Source: Microbacterium paraoxydans (GTDB taxonomy: Bacteria; Actinomycetota; Actinomycetes; Actinomycetales; Microbacteriaceae). From it: a DNA stretch of 64,000 nucleotides. Every line of letters starts with the position of its first letter. The stretch's first letter is position 1. The notes below the pieces were generated by a model. The model was not told the origin of the DNA, made no database searches, and worked only from the letters and a program-made list of their open reading frames with translations. Shown in pieces: positions 33,444 to 42,864 of this stretch. The stretch covers positions 1 to 64,000 of the forward strand of contig NZ_CP064874.1 in assembly GCF_019056515.1 (NCBI RefSeq), written 5' to 3'. Both the position numbers and the translations under genes were made by a program.

Positions 33444-34545
33444 GTGCCGAAGTCGTTGTCGATGAATGAGATCCGAGCCCGCGCTGCGCAGTTCACCCGT
33501 GACTGGCAGGACGAGCCCGGCGACGAGCGACAGCAAGCGCAGTCCTTCGTCCGGGATCTGCTCGGCGTGTACGGGATAACCCAGACCCGCGCGGCGTTCT
33601 ACGAGAAGCGTGTCAAGCGCTCGTCGACCGGCTCGCGCGGATACATCGACGCGCTGATCCCTGGTCTCGCGCTGATCGAAATGAAGTCCGCCGGCAAGGA
33701 TCTCGTCGCGGCTGAGCAGCAGGCGCTCGACTACATTGACGACCTTCCTGACCCGGAGGTTCCTCGGTGGGTAATCACGAGCGACTTCCGCCGGTTCCGT
33801 CTGCTCGATCTCCACGCTGAGAGCGAGGGTGTGCAGGAGTTCGCCCTGACCCAGATGCGGGATCGCGCTGACGTGCTCGCCTTCCTCGCCGGGTACGGTG
33901 AGCGCACCTTCGGATCGAAGGCGCAGGAGTCTGCGTCGATCAAAGCGGCAAAGCTGATGGCGTCCCTCTACGAGGCCCTCGAGGGGTCTGGGTACGACGA
34001 TCACGAGGCGTCGGTGTTCCTGGTGCGCACCTTGTTCGCCCTCTACGCCGATGACGCCGGAGTGTGGGATCGCGATCTGTTCCTCGAGTTCCTCGAGACC
34101 CGCACCGCGACGGATGGTTCCGACCTCGGGCCTCAGCTGTCGTTGCTGTACCAGGTCATGGGACGTGAGCCGTCTCGTCGGCAGTCAAACCTCGACGAGC
34201 TAATCTCGCGATTCCCCTACGTCAACGGTGGAGTCTTCGAGGAATCGGTGTCGATCCCGTCGTTCGACGCAGGCATGCGTGACCGGCTGATCGCGGCTGC
34301 AATGTTCAACTGGTCGGCGATCTCGCCGGCCATCTTCGGCAGCCTCTTCCAGGCCGTCAAAGACAAGACCGCTCGGCGTGAGCTCGGCGAGCACTACACC
34401 ACCGAGACCAACATCATGAAGGTCATCGGCCCGATGTTCCTCGATGAGCTGCGGCAGCGGTTCACGGACGGGTACCACGACACCGCCAAGCTCAAGAAGC
34501 TGCGTGCGGACATGGGGCTGATGCGATTCCTTGATCCAGCGTTTA
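33444..34545 (+). pseudogene. Truncated MmeI-like DNA methyltransferase/restriction protein
   Basis: From a GTG at 33444 the protein reads PKSLSMNEIRARAAQFTRDW and follows the N-terminal nuclease-helical part of MmeI-like type IIL enzymes: FYEKRVKRSSTGSRGYIDALIPGLALIEMKSAGKDL holds a D-(x)n-ExK nuclease motif. It breaks off at MRFLDPAF, exactly where the SAM-binding motif (DPACGxGxF) should begin, and continues in unrelated residues to a stop at 34718. The methyltransferase and target-recognition parts, some 500 or more residues, are missing, so it should be inactive. Confidence 0.8.
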
Positions 34546-34639
34546 TGCGCAAGTCGGGTGTCTCACGAGACAGCGGAAGATCGGCCATCAACTCGGGTGG
34601 GCTGGGGGCTCACGATAGCGGCGGTAAGCCATCCGGCTT

Positions 34640-34890
34640 CTACGACAATTCGGGAGTAGCGCGTTCAGCAGCAGCTGCTGCGACCGCGCGTGCAGTTACG
34701 GCGGTTGCCAGCAGGTGACTCTTGGCCGCCCGATCGGGTTGCCACGAATTGTCTGCAGCCACCGTACCCAGCTCTTCCAACACAACTGCGAGGGCGGCCT
34801 TGACATCATCCTCGCCGATCGCGAGTGGCGCCTGCGCAAGCTGCGTGAGTTGCGTCGGGTTGAACACCTGTGCCCCGAGCGCTTTCGTCA
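34640..34890 (-). pseudogene. Detached 3' end of the AIPR gene
   Basis: This frame encodes VTKALGAQVFNPTQLTQL...AERATPELS and has no start of its own. If the insert between the two CTAG sites (34891-34894 and 40326-40329) is removed, it joins in frame to codon 503 of the AIPR gene at 40288-41835, giving ...YVSSFLVTKALG... and a 586-aa protein. Confidence 0.85.
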
Positions 34891-34943
34891 CTAGGGCGTG
34901 TTGATCAAGAGGTTCAGGCTCAGGATCGGCGAGTCTCGATGGT

Positions 34944-35147
34944 GTGACGCGTCAGGAGATCTCGGATGAGGTGTGGGCTGTTCTGGAGCCGCTGATGCCG
35001 GTGCCGGTTGGCAGGTCGCGGCCGTGGACGGATCATCGTCTCGCGGTCGAGGGCATGGCCTGGAAGTACCGCACGGGGGCGCCCTGGCGGGATGTGCCGG
35101 AGCGGTTCGGGAAGTGGAACTCGATCTACAAGCGGTTCGCGCGCGCC
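34944..35147 (+). pseudogene. IS5-family transposase, N-terminal fragment
   Basis: VTRQEISDEVWAVLEPLMPV...YRTGAPWRDVPERFGKWNSIYKRF is the N-terminal domain of an IS5-type DDE transposase, starting 49 bases inside the left terminal repeat. Similarity ends near residue 68 at the junction with unrelated sequence, so all catalytic residues are lost. It is distinct in sequence from the two full IS5 copies near 55 and 59 kb. Confidence 0.8.
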
Positions 35148-35616
35148 CTACAAGCTGTCCGAGGTGGAGAACCGAACTCTCAAGTCCGAGCACCCTCAGG
35201 AGAACCGATGCTCCTTCTGCGTCGGCCAGAAGAACTACACCTGGTACCCCGTCGAGGACATCACGGTCGTACGCCGCTGGACCGCGAGTAGCGTCTACTG
35301 GCCAGACCGCGGAGGTAGAGAATCGGGCGGCTGGTACTCATGGAGATGCCCCAGCCACCCCTTTGATGGCAAGCCCTCGCCGCGGGTACACGATGCCCCC
35401 GATCATCTTCGCCCGAAGTACACCGCGCGATGTCGCATTGTGGAGCTGGGGCGCGCCTGCGGCGAACCCGCAGTCGGCCGCTTCGATAGCGCGTGGCTTT
35501 GCGAACGTCATGCCAGGCCAGTCCTCCTCAGTCAGCGAGACGAGGGGCTGCTGCGAGATGACGACCTTCAGATCAGCGACCCGAACGAAGCGCCTGACGG
35601 CCCAGCCGAGAGATAG
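35148..35616 (+). pseudogene. Unrecognised gene fragment with cysteine pairs
   Basis: The frame continues from the IS fragment as YKLSEVENRTLKSEHPQENRCSFCVGQKNYTWYPVED and ends DPNEAPDGPAER. CSFC, and later CRIVELGRACGE with CERHA, could be metal-binding. No start fits, and the beginning was probably lost at the IS junction. Source gene not recognised. Confidence 0.45.
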
Positions 35617-35814
35617 AGGGGGCCCGGGGGTTCGCGGCGGCGGTGCCCCGACGGGAAAACCGCGTATCGGTTACAGGAAACGCAGGAACAGCACCACGCC
35701 CCGATCCGCACCAGGACAGGTTGTGCCAACAGCCCACCATCGTCGTGTCTGCTGACCCGGAAAGTTCGCGCGTTCACGCGGCCGTAACGCGGACGCAATC
35801 GTCCCGACGCGGAC

Positions 35815-36003
35815 GTGCGTAACTCTTACTGTGATCACAAATCACAAGAGCGGAGCACGTATGGAAGCGCAGCTGTCAACCTCGCCGCACCGTCCTGGTC
35901 GACCGTCGTGGCCGGGCTCGCCGTCTCGGCGGTCGCGTACCTCGCGCTCAGCATGCTGACCCGCACAGCCTCTCGCACCCCGGCTGTCACGACGGCCGCC
36001 TGA
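35815..36003 (+). CDS. Possible small membrane peptide, 62 aa
   Basis: From a GTG at 35815 the frame ends in one hydrophobic helix (WSTVVAGLAVSAVAYLALSML). It could be a small subunit co-transcribed with the amidase, or the end of a lost permease. The start overlaps a likely operator, and the ribosome-binding site is poor. The rest of 35617-36037 holds no other gene. Confidence 0.3.
   Translation: MRNSYCDHKSQERSTYGSAAVNLAAPSWSTVVAGLAVSAVAYLALSMLTRTASRTPAVTTAA
35830..35846 (+). promoter_or_regulatory. TGTGAT-N5-ATCACA inverted repeat, GntR-type operator candidate
   Basis: TGTGAT and ATCACA are exact inverse halves around CACAA, about 190 bases before the amidase gene. This form is common for FadR/GntR-class regulators of catabolic genes; no such regulator is present within the insert. 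Confidence 0.4.
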
Positions 36004-36037
36004 ACCAGACGACCTCCCTCCCGAAAGGAATCCGCTG

Positions 36038-37492
36038 ATGCCCCAGAACCACAACGTCGAAGAGCTCACCATCGCTCGCTTCCACGAAGGGATACGCACG
36101 GGGCAGCTGACCTCGCGCGCGCTCACCCAGTGGTACCTCGACCGCATCGCGGCACACAACGTCGACGGGGCCGCGATCAACGCCGTGGTCACGGTCAATC
36201 CGTCGGCGCTCGCCGAGGCGGAGGCGCGGGACGCCGCGTTCTCCGCCTCGGGGCAGCTCACCGGCCCGCTCCACGGCGTCCCGATCCTGGTGAAGGATCA
36301 GGCCGAGACGGCGGGCATCGCCACGTCGTTCGGATCGGCCGCCTTCGCCGATTACATCCCCGAGGCCGACGCGCGGGTCGTCGCGCTGCTGCGCGCGGCC
36401 GGCGCGGTTATCCTCGCCAAGACGGCCATGTGCGACTTCGCGGCCGGCTGGTTCTCGTCGTCGTCGCGGACGGGCCACACGCGCAACGCGTACGACCCGG
36501 CGCGCGACTCGGGCGGGTCCAGCGCAGGCACCGGCGCGGGTGTCTCGGCCGACTTCGGCCTCGTGGGCGTGGGCGAAGACACCGGCGGCTCTATCCGCAT
36601 CCCCGCGTCGTTCAACAACATCTACGGTCTGCGGGTGACGACCGGCCTGATCAGCCGCACCGGGTTCTCGCCGCTCGTCCACTTCCAGGACACCCCCGGT
36701 CCGATGGCGCGCACGGTCGAGGACCTCGCGACGCTCCTCGAGGTGATGGTGGGGTACGACCCCGCCGACGAGTACACGGCGGTGGCCGCCACGGAGCCGT
36801 CGGTCGGCGGATACGCCGCGGCCGTCGTCGACGCGCCGCCCATGTCGCAGTGGTGTGTCGGGGTGCTCGAGACCGCGTTCGGCAGTGGGGGCGACGCCGA
36901 AGAGGTCAACCGGGTGGTGCGCGACGCGATCGCGGCGATGGCGGATGCGGGTGCGACGATCGTCGAGGGCCTCGAGATCGACGGCCTGCCGGAGTGGATC
37001 TCCGACACGTCGGTCTACAGGCAGTCGCGGAGCGACCTGAACCGCTTCCTCGGGTCACGGAAAGGCCCCGTCTCCTCTTTCGATGAGCTGAACGACCTCA
37101 TCCCCGCGATCGCAGCCGGGCCTGAACAGGTCGAGGGCGATGCCGAGGTGACACGCCTCCGCCTCAACCAGGAGCACTTCCGCCGCCTGCTGCGCACGCT
37201 CTTCGCCGACTCGGGTGCCGCCCTGATCGTCTATCCCACCGTGCAGGTGCCGGCGCCGACGCATGACGGGCTCCGCTCGGGCGAGTACACCGCCCTCACG
37301 TTCCCCACCAACACGGTCATCGCCTCGCAAGCGGGCTTCCCCGCCGTCTCGATCCCGGTCGGGTTCACCGAGAGCGGGCTCGCGGTCGGGCTCGAAGTGC
37401 TGGGCACGCCGTTCACCGAGCAGCGCCTGCTGCAGTTCGCGGCTGCCCTCGCCCCGCTCGTCGACGCGCGTCGGGCGCCGGTCCTTGGCTGA
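36038..37492 (+). CDS. Amidase-signature family hydrolase
   Basis: 484 aa, full length for the family, with AAAGGA before the ATG. The catalytic triad is visible as K86 (PILVKDQ), cis-Ser S161 (DSGGSSAG) and nucleophile S185 (EDTGGSIRIPA). The enzyme would hydrolyse a carboxamide. The substrate cannot be told; the neighbouring PxpA/YcsF-like gene suggests a cyclic amide, oxoproline or urea-derived compound. It overlies no other gene and seems to be intact cargo of the CTAG-bounded insert. Confidence 0.9.
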   Translation: MPQNHNVEELTIARFHEGIRTGQLTSRALTQWYLDRIAAHNVDGAAINAVVTVNPSALAEAEARDAAFSASGQLTGPLHGVPILVKDQAETAGIATSFGSAAFADYIPEADARVVALLRAAGAVILAKTAMCDFAAGWFSSSSRTGHTRNAYDPARDSGGSSAGTGAGVSADFGLVGVGEDTGGSIRIPASFNNIYGLRVTTGLISRTGFSPLVHFQDTPGPMARTVEDLATLLEVMVGYDPADEYTAVAATEPSVGGYAAAVVDAPPMSQWCVGVLETAFGSGGDAEEVNRVVRDAIAAMADAGATIVEGLEIDGLPEWISDTSVYRQSRSDLNRFLGSRKGPVSSFDELNDLIPAIAAGPEQVEGDAEVTRLRLNQEHFRRLLRTLFADSGAALIVYPTVQVPAPTHDGLRSGEYTALTFPTNTVIASQAGFPAVSIPVGFTESGLAVGLEVLGTPFTEQRLLQFAAALAPLVDARRAPVLG

Positions 37493-37502
37493 CGCGCGGC
37501 CG

Positions 37503-38282
37503 ATGCAGGGGTCGGCGCCGCTCGCACGGCCCGCCCCGCGGAGGATGGACATCAACGCCGATCTCGGCGAGAGCTTCGGCGCGTACCGGTATGGCAACGA
37601 TGACGAGCTGATGCCGCTCATCACGTCCGCCAACATCGCGTGCGGGTTTCACGCGGGCGACCCGGCGAGCATGCGCGAGGCAGTGCGGAGCGCGATCGAG
37701 CACGGGGTAGCGATCGGAGCGCACGTGGGCCTTCCCGACCGGCTCGGCTTCGGCCGACGCGAGATCGACATCAGCGTTGCAGACGCGTACGACTACACCC
37801 TGTACCAGTTGGCCGCGCTCGACGGGTTCGTACGGGCGGCCGGAGCTCGGATGCGCCACGTCAAGCCGCACGGCGCGCTCTACATGATGGCGTCGAAGAG
37901 CCCCGATCTTGCGGAGGGGATCAGTGCGGCCGTCCGCGACTTCGACCCCACGCTGGCGATGTACGTGCTGCCCGGTTCCCACGCCGAGCACGCCGCGGAG
38001 AGCGCCGGGCTTGCCGTACGGCGGGAGTTCTTTGCGGACCGCCCGTACGAGGGCAGCGACGTCGTCATGTTCGGGTGGACCTACGATCAACTCGGCGGTG
38101 AGCAGGGTGCTGCCTCCCGCGTCGCAGCGATGCTGGGCAACCGCGCCTTCGGATCCGTCGAGACGATCTGTGTGCACAGCGATACGGACGAAGCCCCGGA
38201 GCTTGTGCGAGCTGTCCGATCTGCTTTGCGTCACCGGCAGGTCGCGGTCGGGCTGTCCGCACCTCGAGCGGAGGGCGAGTAG
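37503..38282 (+). CDS. LamB/YcsF family protein (5-oxoprolinase subunit A-like)
   Basis: 259 aa from an ATG at 37503, ten bases past the amidase stop; the canonical family start MDINADLGESFG lies at 37545 but has GGAGG directly against it, so the true start is uncertain. Family landmarks are INADLGES, NIACGFHAGDP, IGAHVGLPD and HVKPHGALY. In PxpABC this subunit cleaves 5-oxoproline; subunits B and C are not in the window, so the amidase may be its functional partner. Confidence 0.85.
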   Translation: MQGSAPLARPAPRRMDINADLGESFGAYRYGNDDELMPLITSANIACGFHAGDPASMREAVRSAIEHGVAIGAHVGLPDRLGFGRREIDISVADAYDYTLYQLAALDGFVRAAGARMRHVKPHGALYMMASKSPDLAEGISAAVRDFDPTLAMYVLPGSHAEHAAESAGLAVRREFFADRPYEGSDVVMFGWTYDQLGGEQGAASRVAAMLGNRAFGSVETICVHSDTDEAPELVRAVRSALRHRQVAVGLSAPRAEGE

Positions 38283-38496
38283 GAGTAACCACAGCGCTCG
38301 ATCCGTCGTTCAGCCGCGTTCCTTTAGCCCACTGGCGCGCAAGAGGCCCGGAATTTCCACTGTCATCTCGCAGGACATCGGTGACACTTCTCGCGGTCTT
38401 GGTGGTAACACTTCGGCCGGTCGTATTGGTAAGTGACCCCTTCTGAGCCTGTTGATTCTCGTGTTCGTCTCGCCATCACGCAGTGGCCCGATAACG

Positions 38497-39954
38497 GGCT
38501 CTTCGGACATTCGGTGGGGGTCATGGGGTGAGTCCGCCGGCGGCGAGGAGCATGCGGAGCCGGTAGTTGTCGCGGTTGCGGAAGCCGCGGGCGAGGCGGC
38601 GGTGCAGCTCGATGATCCCGTTCACGGCCTCAGTGCCGCCGTTCGATGATCGTCCGGTCGTGAAGTAGGCCAGGAACGCGGCTCGCCAGCGGCGGAGGGT
38701 GCGGCCGAGGCGGGCGATCTCGGGGATCGGGCAGGTGTGGAATGTGTCGACGACCTTCTCCGCGATCTGGCGGCCCTCGGCGAGGTCCTTCTGGTGGTAG
38801 GCGGAACGCAGTTGCTGGGCGCACTGCCATGCGACGAACACCTCGTCGTGCGCGGGGTCGGCCTCGATCGCTGCCGCGAGCCTGGTCCGCTGCTTCTCGG
38901 TGAGGTTCTCGGCGCCGGCGCGGAGGATGGTCTGGATCCCGTAGAGCGGGTCGCCGGTCCGACCGCGATGCCCGAGGGTGTCCTGCTGGACGCGGCGGCG
39001 GACCTCGTCGACGGCGGCGGTGCCGAGCTTGACGACGTGGAATGCGTCCAGCACGGCCGTGGCGTCTTCGAGCTGGTCGTCGATCGCGGTCTTGTAGCCG
39101 GCGAACGGGTCAAGAGCCGCGACTTTCACGTTCTGCCGGAACGCTTCGCCGCGTTCGGCGAGCCAGGACGCGTAGGCCTTCCCGGAGCGGCCCGGCACCA
39201 GGTCGAGCAGCCTGGCCCGCGTCTTCCCGTCCGCGTCGCGGCTCAGATCGACCATCCCGGTAAGCTCCTTCGGACCGCGCTTGCGGGGGTCGACGTGATG
39301 CCAGATGTGCTCATCGACACCGAGCGTGGTGACGTTCTCGAATCGGGACTCGTCGGCCGCGAGCCGCTCCAACTCAGGCTCGACAGCGCGCCACACCGTC
39401 TTCCACGACGTGCCGAGCTGACGGGCGATACCGTGCACGGTGGCGTGCTCGCGGCGCAGCTGCCCGATCGCCCAGCCGACGGCGCGCGTGGTGATCGACC
39501 CGCGCCGGGCGACCAGACCCGGGAGCTGCTCCACGAACGTCCGCCGCGCGCATCCCACCTCGTCGCACCGCCAGACCCGCTGCCGCCATACGATCCGCAC
39601 CCGCGTCGTCGCGGGCACATCATGAAGCACCCGTCGACGGCGTCCGCGGCCGGTCGCGACGACCCCACACGAGGGGCAGCCGGTCGGCGCCGCTGGCGTC
39701 GAGACCGTCACCACCAGCAGCCCGTCGCGACGGTCGACGCGCTCGACATGGACATCGGGAAGACCCAGCAGAACGTCGCAGCGGGAACACGGATCAGCGG
39801 CAGAGCGCGCGGAAGCGCACCCCGAAGTAGGGTGAAGCACGTCGAGGTCCTCGTGAAGATCAGACAGTTAGCGCTACTGATCCTCGGGGACCTCGACCCC
39901 TACCCGCCGAACCCCACCCGGCAAGCCTCACCCCCACCGAATGTCCGAAGAGCC
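38497..39954 (-). mobile_element. ISL3-family insertion sequence, complete
   Basis: 1458 bp with perfect 25-bp terminal repeats beginning GGCTCTTCGGACATTCGGTG at both ends and an 8-bp target duplication CGATAACG (38489-38496 and 39955-39962), the size expected for ISL3 elements. One transposase gene fills it. Confidence 0.9.
38521..39840 (-). CDS. ISL3-family transposase
   Basis: 439 aa. The N-terminus has a zinc-finger-like CPSCG and CDEVGCARR, followed by a helix-turn-helix (ATVHGIARQLGTSWKTVWRAV). DDE-type residues are plausible in VTTLGVDEH, VAALDPFAGY and the C-terminal NGGTEAVNGIIE. The gene stops just inside the left terminal repeat and is intact, so the element could still move. Confidence 0.9.
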   Translation of the reverse strand: MLHPTSGCASARSAADPCSRCDVLLGLPDVHVERVDRRDGLLVVTVSTPAAPTGCPSCGVVATGRGRRRRVLHDVPATTRVRIVWRQRVWRCDEVGCARRTFVEQLPGLVARRGSITTRAVGWAIGQLRREHATVHGIARQLGTSWKTVWRAVEPELERLAADESRFENVTTLGVDEHIWHHVDPRKRGPKELTGMVDLSRDADGKTRARLLDLVPGRSGKAYASWLAERGEAFRQNVKVAALDPFAGYKTAIDDQLEDATAVLDAFHVVKLGTAAVDEVRRRVQQDTLGHRGRTGDPLYGIQTILRAGAENLTEKQRTRLAAAIEADPAHDEVFVAWQCAQQLRSAYHQKDLAEGRQIAEKVVDTFHTCPIPEIARLGRTLRRWRAAFLAYFTTGRSSNGGTEAVNGIIELHRRLARGFRNRDNYRLRMLLAAGGLTP

Positions 39955-40259
39955 CGATAACGCGCCGCGCGGGGCGGTGAGCACGTTCTGTGTCGAGCAC
40001 GGGATCTCCCGCAAGACGTTCTACGCGATCCGTAAGCGCGTCGCCGAGGAAGGGCCTGCCGCGGCGCTCGAGCCGAGGTCGCGTCGTCCGAAGTCGAGCC
40101 CGTCGAAGCTGAGCGACGAGGTCAAACGGCAGGCAATCGGTGTGCCGGCGGCGTTGGAGCAGTCCGGGCTGGACCACGGTCCGATCAGCGTGCACGACAG
40201 GATGCGCACGCTGAGGATGGACCCTGTGCCGTCGACGGCGTCGCTGGCGCGGATCTCCT

Positions 40260-40329
40260 CTAGGCCGTGTTGATCATGAGGGTTCACTCACCCACCGAGG
40301 AGCGGAACCTCTTGATCAACACGCCCTAG
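40260..40329. mobile_element. 62-bp miniature element with IS5-type ends
   Basis: Between two CTAG sites (40260-40263, 40326-40329) lie only a left end GCCGTGTTGATCATGAGGG and a right end complementary to GGCGTGTTGATCAAGAGG, separated by about 20 bases. It has no coding capacity. Its right end also supplies the right boundary of the 5.4-kb insert, and its sequence forms the last 12 codons of the truncated AIPR frame. Confidence 0.65.
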
Positions 40330-41835
40330 GAAGCTGCTGACGTAAAAGCGTGTGTTCGTTCGAGTAGAGGCATCGGCGGCAACTGCTTCGGTCAAGAGAG
40401 CCGAATCGACTCTACGCTGAACGGTTGCTACCCAAAGGTATACGTCCAGACTCAGAGATGGGTTGAAGACCGCTGCATAGTCTGCCTCGTTGTTGAGCAA
40501 TGTCGACGGGCGTGCACGCGCATCATCAGGTCGGCTCAGTCCAATCGCCATCACGGCCTGCCCGAGTGTGGCGATGCTGATGATCTTGTCGGCTGGCTTT
40601 CCGGCGTTCTTGTAGAAGTTCTTTCGGCGGTCGTAGTACCAGCCCTTCGCGGCGAAGTGCGACTCGATCTGGCGGTGGAGATCCTCGGTCGCATGCAGCG
40701 ACGCGTCTGGAACCTTCGTTTGACTGTTGGTCGCTCGGATCACGTCGTCACGAGTGGCCTCGTCGAGGGTCTTGATTACTCTGACCTGGACAGATCGCCG
40801 CTTGTGGCGCTCAAGGTCGACGCCGGTCGCGGTAAGGACATCGTGGATGGCATGCGAGGTCTGCATGCCATTGACGATCTGCACACCCGACAGAGTGAAG
40901 GTCTTCTCCCCGCCGATATTCACCCCTGAACACAGGATCGTTACCCCGTTGTTTAGCCACCAGAAGTCTCGCTCATCGTCGGCTTCGAGAGTTGCCTGCA
41001 TCTGCCTGTTCACGGTGACTGCGCCCTGGAAGTCGCGAACGTTCCAATCGAACAAATGACCGCGGAGTGCCCCCGACTCGTCAGAAAGGAATCGGAAGTA
41101 CTCGGGTAGCGAGACGAGACCGGCATAGGAGTCGCCTTCCGAGATGTAGTCCCGGAACCGGAGCTGGAGGTCATACTCAGGCGTGGCGCTCGCCATCGCC
41201 CACAGCTCCCTCGCGCCCACGAGGCGCGCCTCGACATCTGACCCAATGACCAGCGAGGAGAGCGCCGCGCGGGTGTCGGCGACCTTCTGTGTAACACCCG
41301 CTGACGCGCTCGTGGTGTCGCCGCGTGACACATATGCGAACGTGATCGAGATGCGTGGCGACCGGATACTGAGCAACGTCCACGCCCTGGTAAACAAGCG
41401 AACACGCGCGATGACATCGGCCGAATAGATCCCAGCCAGCTGCTCGTCGGTGAAGTTCAGGTCGAGCAGCTTCTTCGTGCTCGCGTTCACCTTGTCGAAT
41501 GCGTCCTCGCCGAATCCCTCCGAGCGCTTCGCCTGGATGAGCCACAGGGAAATCTCGGCGCCCTTTCTCACTTCGCTCGGCTTGAAGCCGTCCTCAAACA
41601 CGTCAGAGTCCTCGCTGAGGAGGCGGCCGTCGAGGAAGGTGTAGACGGCGTCAAGCCCGCCGTCCAGTCCTCCGCCGATCCTGCCCGCTTCGATCTCCTC
41701 GTCGCTGAGGTTCTGCCCGCTAAGGACCGTCGCAGCAGCGAACACTTCGAACGCAACGTCATCGGGCAGGGGCGTATCTCGACTGTCCTGCGCCGCCTTG
41801 AGGAACTGATCGACAAGGACAACCTCATTGCTCAT
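40288..41835 (-). pseudogene. AIPR-family (abortive-infection phage resistance) protein, interrupted
   Basis: 503 native codons from ATG at 41835, then 12 codons read from the inserted element (GRVDQEVPLLGG). The AIPR hallmark is clear: LFDWNVRDFQGAVTVNRQM, DERDFWWLNNGVTILCSGV and GVQIVNGMQTSHAI. AIPR proteins are linked with restriction loci and phage abortive infection; their biochemical action is not settled. The 3' end is at 34640-34890. The truncated form loses 83 residues and may be inactive. It is last in the defence operon, 60 bases after the 320-aa gene. Confidence 0.88.
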
Positions 41836-41895
41836 CGAAGATTCCCGCTTCCTGGTCGCGCTCGACCATCGACACGTTCAGCCAACCTAGCTGTT

Positions 41896-42858
41896 TCACG
41901 ACTCGTCTCTATTCACAGTGTCGGGGCCGAACCACTCGGGCGGGACGCCATCTGCCCACTGCTCCAGGGCCGAGTCGTCGATCGCGTAGTAGCCAGCAAC
42001 AAGGTGGCACGCCTTGTAGAAGATCAGGCAAGCGAGACGCACCTGCCAGGCCACCACGCCACGACCGACGGTCCAGGGTCGACGGGCTACACCGTCAATC
42101 TCTATCGGGATCGACTGCTTGTCGACGGTGAGCAGGGACGGGTGCGAGTAGTCCGAGAGCGAGTCGTAGAGAACCTTTGTCTTTCCCTCGAAGCACAGGT
42201 CTGCGAACGATGCAGCCGCGCCACCAAGGCTCGCCATCCCCTGTCCGGCCACAGTCCAGGTCTCGATCAGATCGGGAGAGGACAGGTCGATCTCAACGGC
42301 GGTCTCGCCGAAGATTGCCCTGGCCTCAGCGATCTTGGTGTCGCGGAGCACCTTCGCACGATTCCCGTGCCCTCTATCGAACTTGCCTGCTGTATACCGC
42401 TCTCGCCGTAGCGAGGAGATCGCCTCCAGGTATAGGCGGGCGACCCGCACCTCGCCGGCTTCCACCTGGACGCGCGGATCGAGCAGCCATGCGGCTCGTC
42501 CCGCGAACTCGAGTTCCGCGCGCACGAGCGGCCATAGCGCCACCGCAACTCGCCGCGCACGGAGCAGCGCCTCGACGGCGAGAAGCTGCTGGCTGATTGC
42601 ATCCACGTACAGCCCGGCGCGCTGACCTGCACCATGTTCGACATTAGCTGGAGCGTCCGGCTTCGCTTCACGAAACTGCCGGGCCTCGGTCGCCGCTGGC
42701 GAGCCGTTGGCGGGGAGTACCGCGAGTCCGCGCGCCATCTCCATCCACGCGAGCACAAGGTGGTGGCAGAGGTCGGCGTACGTATCCAACTCCGCGGCCA
42801 ACTCATCCGGCACGTCAACCCACGCGGTATCATTCTCTATCTCGGGTCCCTGGCTCAT
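41896..42858 (-). CDS. Hypothetical protein of the defence operon, 320 aa
   Basis: It begins MSQGPEIENDTAWVDVPDEL, is almost all helical, and has no membrane segment. The pattern YADLCHHLVLAWMEMARGL, then VALWPLVRAELEFAGRAAWLLDP and VLYDSLSDYSHPSLLT recalls large helical proteins with HEPN-like or DUF5677-like folds, which contain H-bearing tail motifs; this is a tentative likeness. It lies 6 bases after the DUF499 ATPase stop, so it is translated with the defence genes. Confidence 0.7.
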   Translation of the reverse strand: MSQGPEIENDTAWVDVPDELAAELDTYADLCHHLVLAWMEMARGLAVLPANGSPAATEARQFREAKPDAPANVEHGAGQRAGLYVDAISQQLLAVEALLRARRVAVALWPLVRAELEFAGRAAWLLDPRVQVEAGEVRVARLYLEAISSLRRERYTAGKFDRGHGNRAKVLRDTKIAEARAIFGETAVEIDLSSPDLIETWTVAGQGMASLGGAAASFADLCFEGKTKVLYDSLSDYSHPSLLTVDKQSIPIEIDGVARRPWTVGRGVVAWQVRLACLIFYKACHLVAGYYAIDDSALEQWADGVPPEWFGPDTVNRDES

Positions 42859-42864
42859 CGACCG

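Larger units (their letters stand above)
38361..40259 (+). mobile_element. IS481/IS3-like element remnant, split by an ISL3 element
   Basis: A terminal-type sequence, TGTCATCTCGCAGGACATCG, starts at 38361. A GTG at 38433 opens TPSEPVDSRVRLAITQWPD, and after the ISL3 element (38497-39954) and its duplicated target the frame resumes NAPRGAVSTFCVEHGISRKTFYAIRKRVAEEG. That is the helix-turn-helix N-terminus of an IS481/IS3-group transposase. The catalytic part is missing: the element ends at the 62-bp unit at 40260. Confidence 0.75.
34891..40329. mobile_element. 5.4-kb IS5-type insert with CTAG target duplication, inside the AIPR gene
   Basis: Both ends start with the same inverted sequence, GGCGTGTTGATCAAGAGG followed by TTC, and are bordered by CTAG, a YTAR-type target expected for the IS5 group. 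Inside lie a truncated IS5 transposase, a gene fragment, an amidase, a PxpA-like gene, an IS481-like fragment split by an ISL3 element, and a 62-bp element with paired ends. The segment behaves as a compound unit built by successive insertions. Confidence 0.8.

Noticed and set aside
38521..39840. Antisense plus-strand frame over the ISL3 transposase (38737-39960)
   Set aside because: Shadow of a complete transposase with terminal repeats and target duplication.
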